Shown here: positions 12,857-25,339 of the stretch, in pieces
Layout: each line of letters opens with the position of its first letter
How positions within the stretch are numbered: position 1 is the first letter of the stretch
NCBI GenBank assembly: GCA_002189035.1
Contig: NEEC01000018.1
Span: 992,001 to 1,056,000 of the forward strand
Length of the DNA: 64,000 nt
Direction: 5' to 3'
Source: Utricularia gibba
Taxonomy: Eukaryota; Streptophyta; Magnoliopsida; Lamiales; Lentibulariaceae
Program-made: the position numbers and the translations under genes
The notes under the pieces: model-generated
What the model was told of the DNA's origin: nothing
The model's input: only the letters and a program-made list of their open reading frames with translations
Database searches by the model: none

Positions 12857-13891
12857 TTACATGACGGCGCAGGCGTGGACGTTGTCGTCGCTGAACCGGT
12901 GGCGGACGTCGTCGGCGATGGTCTGGTAGAGGGGATCGGGGAAGTAGCCGCGGAGGGCTCGTTGTAGCCGTGGACGAAGTAGTTGTAGGAGGAGGTGAAA
13001 TCGGAGGTGTCGTAGTATTCGGAGGCGTAGGGGTGGTACTCGGAGTCGTACGGGAACGGCCACAGCTCCGCCCGTTTCCCGCTTCTCCTCACCACTCTCA
13101 GAACTTTCTTCTTGTCGACATGCCCGGTGACCGTCACCTTCTGCTTCTCCATGTCGATGCTCATGCTTTCTACACCTGCTCCACAAAACCAAAAACCCAT
13201 GTCGTGACGCACTTCACCGCCGGCTCTTCGTGTATTTGTATCCACGGAATGGTGGTTAGGACAAGGAGTGTTGGTTGGAAATGAAAAAACACAAAAACTA
13301 TGTTCGGTAATCTAATATTTTAAAGATATTTCTAATCATTCGATTGATTAGCTACTCCAAAATTCAAGTGATTATTAAATATATTTAACCCATTAATATA
13401 TTAATTTAATAATCCAACAAAGTAGTGCCTAGAGACATCTTTTTAAAGTCATACTTGAAACGAATCTTGATTGTTGTTAAAACATCTTTTACGATTGGTT
13501 AATCATATTAAATATATTATAAAAACATTGCAAAAAATAAAAAATAAATATTTAAATTTAATATTTTTTAAAAAAATAATTAGATAATTAATTTATGATT
13601 ATTTTTTAAAAAATAAAATAAATATAGCATTCACTTCAGCGCAACCGGAACTCCGGTTAAAAAGATAACATGCCTTGCATTTCGGAGATGGCTTGCCGGA
13701 CTCTTTTCTCACACCCTTCACAGTCCATGCGAACCAGAAGCTCCACAATCTGAACATTCAGAACCGCAAAATCAGAGCAATGAAACCCAACAGCAATGAC
13801 GGAGCGCCGCCGCAGCAACACACAGTAACAGGTAACTCACCGAGAGAGCGTTTGCCACAGAATTCTCCTGCTTGAAACATCCACCAAGCAT
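12857..13891 (-). CDS. Heavy-metal-associated isoprenylated plant protein (HIPP), frame broken by one base
   Basis: HIPPs bind metals through an HMA domain and are anchored by a farnesylated C-terminal CaaX box. Three exons: 13891-13841 (MLGGCFKQENSVANALS), 13749-13674 (IVELLVRMDCEGCEKRVRQA...) and 13175-12857. The metal-binding CxxC falls at Cys 27 and Cys 30. Exon 3 supplies the second half of the domain (MEKQKVTVTGHVDKKKVL, RRSGKRAELWPFPYDSEY) and the typical SSYNYFVHGYNE. From there the reading frame shifts: GYFPDPLYQTIADD through the CaaX tail CAVM lies one frame away. Total exon length is 446 nt, one short of a multiple of three; a base appears missing in the CCC run at 12954-12956. Intron 2 has a GC donor. 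With the frame corrected, the protein would be about 148 residues. Confidence 0.85.
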
Positions 13892-14759
13892 TTTAGGAGG
13901 AGCACTTGAGCAGTACCAAATGAAGGGGAAGATGCAGATAAGAGGGCCATCTTAACAATGCAGATAAATATCATGGCATGGGAACACGAGGAATCCAAAT
14001 AGGTCATCATCTCCATTACCGGGAAAAAAAAAACCAGGAATTATACTCAACCAGATATGATGCTGGTGCATTATTGATGCTGCGTTACCTGTCAAATGTC
14101 TTGCATGTTTATTCTTCTGTGTTTTGCGGATACGAGGAGATGAACATATCTTGAGGAATTCAATTCTCTCTAGTCATTTACCGACCAACAAGCAGAGAAC
14201 ATGATGCAGATATGTCAGACCAGGGAAAGAATTGTAAATAGCGATCCTTATCCATCAAAAGACTGCTGGATGTCAATAAAGCGTAGGAAGATGCCCCCAT
14301 TAGCAGAAAAGAACATATGCTCATAGTGGAAACACGGTATCGAACACTTGAAGCAGATGACAATAATTCATACAGATACGATCTCGTGTGAACCAACAAA
14401 CCGCTATTGGAGCACAGTAGTATTGGGAATCCGGATTTGTATGCCACTATTAGGGCATCTTTATCCATTTCGGAAAATCTGGAAAAAATCAATTTGTACT
14501 ATTAGTTTTTCGAAAATCTAGTAAATGACTTCACTTGTTTATATTCGTTTTCAGAAAATAATATAATAATAAAATTAATAAAATGTTAAATTTTAATATT
14601 CATTAAAACTAATAAAAACTTGAGGTATTGAAGAGAATATCACTTCAAACTATTATAAATAATCAACATATAAGACATAATTTAAATTTTATCCAAATAT
14701 ATTCGATCAAATCTTTTTTTAAATATTGATGAATATTAGCATAATATGAATGAATCAGT
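13892..14759. other. Intergenic, HIPP promoter side
   Basis: This includes the HIPP promoter (minus strand reads away from here). A 104-codon minus-strand ORF at 14178-14492 has no recognisable similarity and no clear start context. From 14500 the DNA is AT-rich. Confidence 0.4.
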
Positions 14760-15500
14760 TGATTCAAATAACATTGCATATTTAATCCCATCATTTTTGT
14801 AAATTTATATCGACTAAATTATTAAAGATTTGTCATATTTATCTTCAAGAATAATATAGTCGTTATCTTCCATAATCATATTATGCATAATATAGCAACA
14901 TATTATGTTATTTTGTACAAACTTGTATTATCACAAGATCATCCAAGTAGTCAATTTTTCAAATAAATAAATAAATAACAATATAAATTAATAATAACAT
15001 CTGTAAACAAGATTATAAAATATGAAGTAAATGAAAACATAATATACAACACAACAAAACATTATTACTTAATAAGGAAAAAGTTTTCACAACATCATCA
15101 TTTCCCTAAATTGATAAAGATGCCTTTATAAATACACTCACAGATAAAGAAAATCAGCAACTGTACAAGAAATCACTTAGAAAGATGATGGAACACAAAG
15201 TATTCATTTTTACAAAGTTTAACGTGAAAAAAATGTCCACATTCCCCTTCACTATTAACCAAGATCAACGTTATGAGATATTGAGCAACATACATACGTA
15301 AGTGAAAGTGAAACACATTTCCTTTGTATGCACAGGAAAAAGCCTTGTTTCATCAATCTTGAAGTGAATAATGTATCAGTATGGTGATCAAGAATAAGTA
15401 ATAGAACGTAATGACAGGAAACTGGGAGAATATGCCATGGAATGGGGAAAAGTTCAAAAGTAAACTCAAACAGTAATTCATCATATCCCTTTCCATTTCT
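14760..15500 (-). mobile_element. Degenerate PIF/Harbinger-like transposase remnant
   Basis: On the minus strand around 14895-14860 the sequence encodes IMHNMIMEDND, which closely matches the C-terminal IMHNMIxED block of HARBI1-type (PIF/Harbinger) nucleases common in plant genomes. Flanking codons continue as an acidic stretch and then hit a stop. Upstream (15000-15500) the frame is broken and no catalytic triad could be seen, so only a fossil is claimed. Boundaries are approximate, and terminal inverted repeats were not found. Confidence 0.35.
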
Positions 15501-17007
15501 CACAATTTGTCCACTTTGTGATAAATCATGAGAATCAACAATGTGTTTTAGCCCAGATTCGCACTAAACCACCGTCAATTTTCTCTCTTGGAATGAACTT
15601 GTTCTCAGAATCCAATCGCATTCTTAATAAAGACGTTTCTTTTATGTCTTGATTGAGTATCATAATGGAGGTGTTTAAAGCGCGAGCTTCTTTTTCAGCT
15701 TATACCAATTCCAAAACGTCTTCTTCAGATGGCCTTTGCGTAGGAACTTTTATGCTAGGCCGTGCGCATCCAATGTCTGTATAGACACTTTTCTGGGAAG
15801 AAGAAGATGTAAGTGTTTCAATTTCTATTAGTTGGTAGATGATACTAGTGCAGTTGAAGTGCATCTTTATGTCATTTAAATTCATCAATGTTAGTCATCT
15901 TGATTATAGTTGATGAAAAATTGTTTTTTGAGATAATTAAATATATTGAAAAAATTACAATCTTTCATACTCAAGAATTTATAAATGAAAAAGATTGCAA
16001 TGTTTAAATTAGAAGAAGGGAAAGAAGATGATCATTATCATTTACTTTTTATTGAAAAATGGTGATTTTTTTTTCACCTTTTATTTGGAACATTGAAATT
16101 TTTTTCATTTTGAGAATCTTTTTTTTTCATATTTTATTTTAAACTATAATCTATATATTGTATTAAATTGTTTATTTATCTATATATAAAACTAAAAAAT
16201 ATGAAAACAAGAAAATACACAATGTATTGACTGAAACACACTCAAATTGGGTCAAATCAGGAGTCCATGCAAATCCATTCTCATTTTCTCAATATATTAG
16301 TAGATCTCGATCAATACAAATTAACACAATGTTCACAGATAAGATGAACAATTGATTATATACTAACAATTTCTAAAGATAATAATCAATTAAAGATAAA
16401 TAAATTATTTCATTGACTAATCACAAAATCAACAAAACTCATCATCAGGTTATCATCCATTGTGTCTAGCCTCAAGCCACTAGAAGATTCACACTATTGT
16501 GTTATCAGTGAAATTTTGCTTATCCTCAAATCTCATTCACACATTTATTCATAGGCTTTTTATTGATTCAGTTTATACTTTGATTAATGATTTTATTGTA
16601 GCCCGATATCAATAGCCCACCATGGATAACTGAGTATCCGAATGTATATTAAACCAAGCGTTCGAGTATGTAGGCAACTGAGCATCCAAGTTTGTAGCCA
16701 ACCGAGCGTTCGAGCCAAGTATCAGAAAGTTACGAGTGCCTTTTGCCAAATTTCTTAATTCTGTGTAACCACATCTCTTCAAGCGTAAGCAAGTGTACCT
16801 AATTATTAGGCGAAAAATAGAGTAATAAATATTTATAGAATTTCATGGGGATTAATTGTGTCATAATAATAAACAGTTAGACATTCATTTTGACAACTTT
16901 TCAAATAGTATAGACTATTCATGGAACATTGTTTTAAGAATATTTGGGATTACTTTTTGAAGATTAAAAATGACACTCGTGTTAACAATATGGATTGAAT
17001 TTACTAA
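15501..17007. other. AT-rich intergenic DNA
   Basis: No gene recognised. A degenerate minisatellite sits at 16620-16720. The remainder is AT-rich with dispersed poly-A and poly-T runs. Confidence 0.45.
16620..16720. repeat. Degenerate 23-25 bp minisatellite, about 4 copies
   Basis: Units built around AACTGAGYATCC / AACCGAGCGTTCGAG followed by a GTATGTAG or GTTTGTAG step repeat four times with substitutions. Seen by eye; no function suggested. Confidence 0.5.
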
Positions 17008-17243
17008 AGCAGTGTTCTGGAAAATTTTTTAAACCTGTTTTTACTTTCCAAAAAATTTTGAAAAGTAAAAATAAAAAGTAAAAGTAATTAATTCTTTATT
17101 TTTCCAAAAATAATTTTTGTAATTATAATTTTAAAAGTGTTTTTGATAAAATTATTTTTACAATTAAAAGTATTCTAAAACAAAACTATTTTTACTTTTG
17201 AAAAGTAGAAATAGTTTTTAAAAAATTTTCAGAACACTGTTTA
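17008..17243. mobile_element. MITE-like element with about 40-bp terminal inverted repeats
   Basis: The left end CAGTGTTCTGGAAAATTTTT is repeated in inverse orientation at the right end (AAAAATTTTCAGAACACTG), and the similarity continues inward through the TTTTTACTTT / AAAAGTAGAAA blocks. The internal sequence is AT-rich and non-coding. Target-site duplication is not clear. A related copy lies at 55303-55535. Confidence 0.6.
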
Positions 17244-17473
17244 AGATTTTAAATAGTGAATATCAATTTTGTTTAGTTTTTAAAACCTGAGGACTAATGC
17301 CGGAAATTCAATCAAGAACTAAACGGAGATTTCTAAAAGATAGTGACCCTGAAATGAAAAATGAAACATTTGAAAGGAGTGAAAACGAATATAACGGAAA
17401 GATGAAAGGCGGAAATGGAAATCCAGCCTACCAGAATTAGACTCTTCACTTTCGGTCATCGCCGCCGAAGCCC

Positions 17474-18585
<1,112 letters not shown>

Positions 18586-19645
18586 TATCAGGCGTCCGCC
18601 GCCCGCTCTGCAACAGATATCAATGCTCTTTCCTTTCCCAGTTTGGTGAAATGGCAAATCCGTTTTGGTTAATAAGACTGAATGGACGATATTCGTATCT
18701 GCGTATCTGAATTCATCGCTGCCATCTAGAGCGAGAATTTTAAAAAAATCGCATTTTTCAAAGCCCAATAGAAGCTGCTGCTTAGCTAATGAACAATTCG
18801 GGCCCAACAGATGGGCCCAAACTGTGGCCCCGAACTCAATTGGGGGAGAGTATGGGTGATTAGGGCTTGTTTGTAATTTTCGTCTTCAATTTCGCGCACT
18901 GTATTCACTCGTTCTGGTTTCGGAGCTCCAATCATTCAGTTCATTGGACTCGCTGCTTTGAGGTTCGAAGCGTAGGCGGTACCAAAGGTAAGTTCTCGCC
19001 GAACCGATGCTTGTTTGGGATAACGGCTGTACCTATTGAACCGTTTGTAGTCTTTTACGAATTTCTTTGCTTCTGCTTCTTCACTCTGGGTTAGCCTTCA
19101 TGGCTTTCCTCGAGAAACCCTTCATTTTGGAGCTTTGGAAGATTTTTATGTTCGCCATCTTCTTTTTACCGGGAAAGTCTGTGGCGTGAAGAATTTCAAA
19201 TTGCGCTGTTTTTTTTTTTTTTACCGGGAAGTTGTATGAATGTGATATAGTATTCTAGGCAGATATGGTCTTGTTTTAATTGGAAGAGTTTTTGGTTATT
19301 TGGTTACGGGAATAAGGTACAAAATGCTAAGAATTGTTTGATAGGGGCTTAATGTAGATTGAAATGCTACTTGCCTTGTTTTCTAGAACCTGTTACTCAA
19401 TAGGAGTAGTATTACATATCACTTTGTAGTTCCGTTGCTAGATTTGCATCATTGAGAATGAAATTATTACGTTCAAATGCAACTCGATAATTGCCAAATT
19501 GGTTTCTTTTTGCTGGGAAGTTGTGCTCACACTTGATCCTGTATGTGCAGTATTATATCGTATTGTTCTGGGGTTCGCACGTGTGCTATTAAACTTAAAC
19601 TTGAGAATTCTTCCTTGCAGAAGGGTTCACCAGTATTTAAAAGCA
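18586..19645 (+). promoter_or_regulatory. Promoter, leader exon and leader intron of the CID/RPRD gene
   Basis: No coding frame of note. A strong donor (AAAG then GTAAGTTC) at 18988/18989 and an acceptor (CCTTGCAG) ending at 19620 suggest a non-coding first exon near 18870-18988 and a leader intron of about 630 bp before the ATG at 19646. The HIT gene 3' UTR occupies the first part. Confidence 0.45.
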
Positions 19646-22454
19646 ATGGTTGAGGATTCTTTTGATGAGAATGTGCTGACAGAGAAGCTATCAAAACTCA
19701 ACAATTCTCAGCAAAGCATAGAATGTATCCTTTTGACTGATCAAGCTTGGTTCTCAAATTAGCTCTCATATTGGGGAGTGTAACCTGAAAGCTGGCTGCA
19801 CCCTTATTCTTACCTTGTGTTACATTGAATGGTTCCCCATCTGATCTCTCTAGGGGAAGTGGTTTTTTTGTAGTAGTCACAAGACAGTTTTTTAATATTA
19901 TCTTATCATGCACAATTAAGTAAACAGGTTTTTTTTTTTGTTGCAACTTGGACTTCTTGAAATGCATCTTTTTAGAATCGCAATTTTGGACATTCTTGTT
20001 TTGAAAGCCTGGAATTTTATCAAATGCTTCATATTTCTGCTGCTAACTGGGTGCTGTCTGTATGGAACTCGGAATTCCTCGTGAGTATGGTAAAAACATC
20101 AAATACTTGTCTAAGATCTAGTGCAGCTTATGGTATGTTGCGTTGTAGCGTTTTACTGCTGCTTGTGGTATTTGTGGGGTTTGGTGGGCATTTTTCATGG
20201 CCAAAATTGTATGTTATACTTAACATGTAGCCAGCCTTCTCGAAATGGTGCATTTCCCATCGAAAAAAGGCCAAGATAGTAGTTGAACGATGGGATGCCC
20301 TATTTAAGTCTGCCAATCGAGAGAAACGAATTTCGCTTTTGTACTCTGCCAACGACATACTGCAAAATAGCAGGCGAAAAGGCAGTGACTTTGTGAATGA
20401 ATTTTGGAAGGTTCTCCCAGCTGTGCTGAAGGGTGTTCAAAATAGCAGTGACGAAGATTGCAAAAAAGTAGCTTCGAGGCTGGTAAATTGATCTACATTA
20501 CTCGGTGACATGAGAGCATTAAGCATAATGAAATTTGTTGTACCTTGCGTTCTCCTAGTTGCTGATACATGTCTTCAATACTAGGTTGACATCTGGGAAG
20601 AAAGAAAGGTATTCGGTTCTAAGGGTTCAAATCTTAGGAATGAACTTCTTGGTGGTGATGCTGCTCCTGGAAAACATTCTTCTTCCGCAAAGGATACTGT
20701 TACCGGAAAGAATCATTCTCCAGCTGAAGATGGTATGGTTGTAAACCCAATCAAGGTCGTGAAGAGAGACTCCAACTTCGTCAGAATAGTAAGTGTGCAC
20801 ATTTGAGGTCGAAACAGATTTCTTTTTCTTTGCGGTTGAAAACTACTCAGACAATTTTTTTTTTTTTCTAGAAATTGGCAGTCGGCAGCTTCCCAGAAAA
20901 ATTTTTAACTGCATTTCAGCAGCTACATGATCAAATTGCCAATGAAGAATCAGCATTAAGTGAATGTAAGAAAGCTCTTTCTTCTGTCAGAGAATTGGAG
21001 AAAGATGCAATAAATGCTGCAGCTCAAGGTTTGTGCTAAATCTTTCTTGCGTGAGCTGATTTGGCATTGTTGTTTTTTTTTTATGTTGCCTTGGTATTCT
21101 TCGTTTTGTATTTGGAGCCAAAATATGATGCCATCTTTTACCTAGTTTATGCATAAAAGGTATAAATTTTTGCTATGTACAACCTGTATCCGTGACAAAT
21201 TTAGTATATTCAGGAAGCCAAATGGTACCAGAAGTCATGGATAATTTACAGAAGCTGGAAAAAGTGCTTCAACAGTCTGTTGCCCAACTCGAAAAATTTG
21301 AGAAGGCCAGGGTAACCTTGTGCTCCCAGCTCCGTGAAGCTGTTCACGATCAAGTATGTCATGCTGTGAATCTTCTATCTACAACCTGAAGCGCCATTTA
21401 TGTCTATTTTCATCTTGAAATTGGGCTCAGAATATCATCAAAGTTTATGCCTAGAAATTTTGTGGAACTAAGCTTCTAGGAACCCTAACGCTGCTGTAGG
21501 TTTTGTACTTCAAAAAAATGGAGCCACTTCTGCATTAAGTGCAGATTCGTATGTGGTGACCTACAATTTCTGATGGCTTGTGATCATTTGCAGGAAACGA
21601 AGTTGGGATTATTCAGAGTGAGCTACATGTAAGTCATTTCACGTGGAATGTATTTTTTTTTTCCCCAAACTGTGAGCATGTGAATAGATGGGTTTTTCTT
21701 ATTTGAAAACTATGTGAAATGCAGGTTGCTCGGGGCCAGATTGAGCAAATAGGTGCGGCGAGGCTCCACCTAGCAAACCCACCAACAGTGACCCAAGTTC
21801 CTGCCGTGGCCAATTATCCACCTCCCCTTCTGACAAATAACCTTAATCCAACCATCCACCCTTCAACTACATTAAAGCCCTCCCTCACTGAAGAGGAGAG
21901 TAAGAGGGCGGCAGCAGCGGCTGTTGCTGCAAAACTTGCTGGGTCTGCTTCGTCTGCCCAGATGCTAACGTCTGTCCTATCATCCCTAGTTGCAGAAGAG
22001 GCTGCGTCTCTGAATAGTGGATTGAAAAGGCCAAGACCAGAAAACCCCACACGTACTGATAATAAGAATATGGAGGGAGAGAATACGGCAGCCCATTTTC
22101 CGTCTATGGTATCTCCTATGCCTCCTCCCATGCAGCCCCCATGACACAACTACAACCTCCATTTCTCTCATCTTCCCAACTTCCGCCACCACCTAATTTT
22201 CCTGCAAATCCAATAGGGCAACCCCCTGTTATGGGCCTCGCATATGGGTATGGGAGAGGCAACTTGCAAGCTCCAGTTATTCCTTCAGATCTCCCGATGG
22301 GGTTCCCCAGACCAGGCCTCCCATTGCAGCTGCCAAGCTCTCAGCAGCAGCAACAGCAGCAGCAGGTGCCCCTGGAGGAGACTTCCGGCCCCTTGGTATT
22401 GGATTCTATGGGCAGAGCCATCAACCGGCAACCCCACCCATACACAGGCAATGA
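19646..22454 (+). CDS. CID-domain protein, RPRD1/Rtt103-like regulator of pre-mRNA synthesis, with frame breaks
   Basis: Plant homologue of RPRD1A/B: the N-terminal CID binds the phosphorylated RNA polymerase II tail. Exons: 19646-19724, 20235-20482, 20585-20788, 20872-21028, 21214-21353, 21594-21628, 21725-22454. Seen: CID (VLTEKLSKLNNSQQSIES, FSKWCISHRKKAKIVVERWD, LLYSANDILQNSRRKG, FVNEFWKVLPAVL); a coiled coil (residues about 190-270); a Pro-rich tail with a polyglutamine run encoded by CAG/CAA at 22341-22365. Three one-base breaks: exon 6 is 35 nt where 36 is needed (after GAAACGAAG), a stop at 22142-22144 after a CCCCC run, and a shift after the CCCC at 22369-22372. Frame continuity across all three gives the conserved C-terminus GDFRPLGIGFYGQ. 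Read literally, the protein would end at 22144. Confidence 0.88.
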
Positions 22455-23065
22455 ATAGCCATGTTTTTGTGTATCGATAAATGCATGGATGGATCCTTTG
22501 GCCCTTGCAGATCGGCTCTTTGGCACCCCAACTGTTGTTAGTAGCGAATGTACACACTACATTATGGCTAGTTAGTTATGCCTGCCTACGGGATGATGCT
22601 ACATGATTCAAATTAGGAAGCAAATGTTTCATCCTCAAATTTCCTGATGCACAACACTTTAGGAGCGTGGCTCGAGGGCTGCAAGTGTCTTGGTGCACCC
22701 GTAACTGGTACTCCTAAAGTGGTTAGCTTAGACTTCAGAATGAAGCAACCATTGTGATTCTAAAGTAGCTTTTTTGGGGCAGCGTCTTGACTTGAGGATA
22801 GAATCTATCTGATGCTTAAAATGTTGTGGATGGACCAATTTCAGGGCAGAAGTTGGAATGCCACCCGGTATGATGGAAGGCTGCTAAACATTTGATAAGA
22901 TGACACTTCTCTTGTGGTTCAACGAAATATGAAATAGGAACTGTTAACTAATGAGTCTTCCTTAACAGCACCTCGCAGGTGAAGAAGAGCTTCTGGTAAA
23001 TGGTCTCGTTCACTCCTCAAGTATCTGCTTGATGACACTACCATGGAGATGCAAACTACAATCTG
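22455..23065. other. 3' spacer between RPRD-like and presenilin genes
   Basis: Convergent 3' regions. It contains a potential hairpin with an 11-bp perfect stem, CACTTTAGGAG at 22655-22665 and CTCCTAAAGTG at 22711-22721. No protein-coding signal beyond shadows. Confidence 0.45.
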
Positions 23066-24432
23066 TCAAAACATCATCAAGTTCACTGAAACCCCGACGA
23101 CAAATGGTTCCATCAGTAATCTGGTTAAGAAGTAGAATATGACTCCCAGTGCTATAGAAATAGGAAGCGCAGGCAGGGCATGTCGACACACAGCCAACAG
23201 TATGAGTGTACAGCCGAGCCCTGATATGATCGCCAGATAACAAGCATACACGGTCATCAGATCATACATTGCAGCCCTGCCTACAAGCACACTGTAGAAG
23301 ATGAAGTCTCCCATTCCAAGCTTGATTCCCCTAGGACTACTTGGTTCTGCAGCATCCGCCGGTGCCCCGTCGTCGTTGTTGTTTCCATGCAACATCCTAT
23401 TTTGATTACTGGTAACATCTCCGTGCCCCCTATCTGCACCATCGTTGTTGGCATTGCTGTTGTGATCAGGTGATACCCTATGCATCAATGGAGATCTTTC
23501 CTCCGGATCTACCACAACCTCCTCAATCTCACCATGATTCATCCTGGCATTCCCCTCGGTGACAGTCAGCGTGTGGTGCTCCCTCTCCCTCTCCTGGATA
23601 CCATTGCTATTGCTGTGACTTGCTAACAATTCCTGCAACTCGACACCATGACTGCTGTTTTGATCATTCATCCCCAATCCTGGTGCCACCAGAAGCCCCA
23701 AGCTGGAATCCCTGGCACCAGAGCCAGGGCTTCTAGCCACTGTTGGCCTTGATTCATAAACTAGCGCAGGTAACTCCTCCTCCCTACTGGAAGCCAACTC
23801 CACCAACAACTTCAAAGGACCCCCCGGAGCCAAAACTGCTACTAAGTCATACAGTGCAAGTGCAACCAAGACGACCCAAGTTGTCCACTCAGGCAAGCGT
23901 GAGAACCAAGCTGCCACTATGATTCCCAACAACACCATGGTACTCTGCTTCACGATTATTGGAACTCCATTCGAGAACACTGAAACAGTTCCCAAAACAG
24001 TGAAATTGAAAAGCAGCACATAGAATGTTACCGCGTCAACTGGAATGTTGAACCTCTCGATAATGGAGATCAAAATCATGCTGCCCATGGTGGAGAATAT
24101 CATGAAAACCGAGAAGCGGGTGTAGTAGAGAAGGAAATTGGTGAAGCGGTAGTAGTAAAGCAGGACCAGGACAAAGGTAACCACGGTGATAATAGCGACG
24201 AACACGACAGCGTTCAAAACAGCCCCCTCGAGCTTCTGGGCGGTGGAATCCGTCGGAGACTCTTGGTATATCAAATTAGCGGCGGTGCGAACCGCGATTG
24301 TGGCGTCGGCGGCGGTGGCGGGATTGAAAACCGTGTACACCAGAAGTACGACAAGGAGCATACAGATGGAGACGGGCGCCATAACCCCGATAATCTCCTG
24401 ACCGATGATCTCCAGCACGCTGCCCCCTCCAT
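23066..24432 (-). CDS. Presenilin (gamma-secretase-type aspartyl protease), intronless
   Basis: Intramembrane aspartyl protease of the presenilin family, in plants found in endomembrane compartments. One uninterrupted exon, about 455 residues. TM6 carries the catalytic Asp in LALYDLVAVLAPGGPLKLL (near residue 196). TM7 carries the second in GIKLGMGDFIFYSVLVGRA (near 376), a valid GxGD. The PAL motif is present as HALPALPISI. Between them lies a long hydrophilic loop rich in Asn, Ser and charged residues, and the C-terminus ends LMEPFVVGVSVNLMMF. The long frame has no in-frame ATG before MAPVSIC. The likely start is ATG at 24432 (MEG...), which is one frame off because of an apparently missing base in the CCCCC (plus strand) run at 24423-24427. 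Otherwise the start would be the internal MAPVSIC. The single-exon structure fits Arabidopsis presenilins. Confidence 0.94.
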
Positions 24433-25339
24433 TTCCAAGCCCCGCCCCCCTGAGATCCAAGCGTCCAACGGACTATAAGAGTTGGGCATTTGCGCATTCT
24501 TCCGAGATTTCAAGGTAAAGAAAAAGCCAAAACATGAACCCTTTTATTACTATTAACCATCTTATTTACTACGTTTAATTATTTAATTTAGATAAATTCA
24601 GTATTAAAATTATTTTATTGTTCTGTTTTTCATTATTTTTTTTGAATTAACTCTATGTAATTTTTAAATATTCTAATCTTTAATAGTTCTATAATAAAAT
24701 CAAAACTTCAAATTATCATAAATTATTAAATTTTATGAATGTATATTTTAATGATTAAATAAGAAATTAATTAAAGAAATTATATTATTTACTTTTTATC
24801 TATTTTAGAAATATGTTAATGTCATAAAATAAATTATACAATAATGTAATCTATTAAACTTTATATTATAATTTTTACGTCATTAAATTTTATAGTATAT
24901 TTTAAAATCTCAAATTGACTATATTCATAAAATCTGAAAATTAATTTTATTTTAAATAATCTAGAGCGAAAATTAAATTTACAGAATAGGTCCTATGTAA
25001 TATCATGTGCTTTCTATACGGTACTTGCACAAGGTTCTATTTTCTATTATGTCATTGACACATAATAAAAACCAATTTTTGACTAAATAAACTATAAACC
25101 CCAATTAAAGATTAATTTTGTAAATTAAGAATTGTTAATTCTATTATTTTTTAAGTATCTGAATATGGTATAGAATATGGTTCTAATCCGGTCAAAAAGG
25201 CATGGAAAAGAATGTGTATGGTGGCGTCTGGTGAGCATTACAAGTAGTAGGATGTCCGAACCATGTGATGACACGATGGAAAGCGGCGAGAATCCCCAAT
25301 AGATGCACGCGAAAGGAAGCTGGAGCATGGAGGGAGAGC
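24433..25339. other. Intergenic, presenilin promoter side
   Basis: Upstream region of presenilin and downstream of AGD14. 24540-25140 is strongly AT-rich and non-coding. The last 200 bases should be AGD14 3' UTR. No gene recognised. Confidence 0.45.

Noticed and set aside
14178-14492. 104-codon minus-strand ORF
   Set aside because: No recognisable domain, no relation to the adjacent Harbinger scrap, and Ser/Leu-rich low-complexity.
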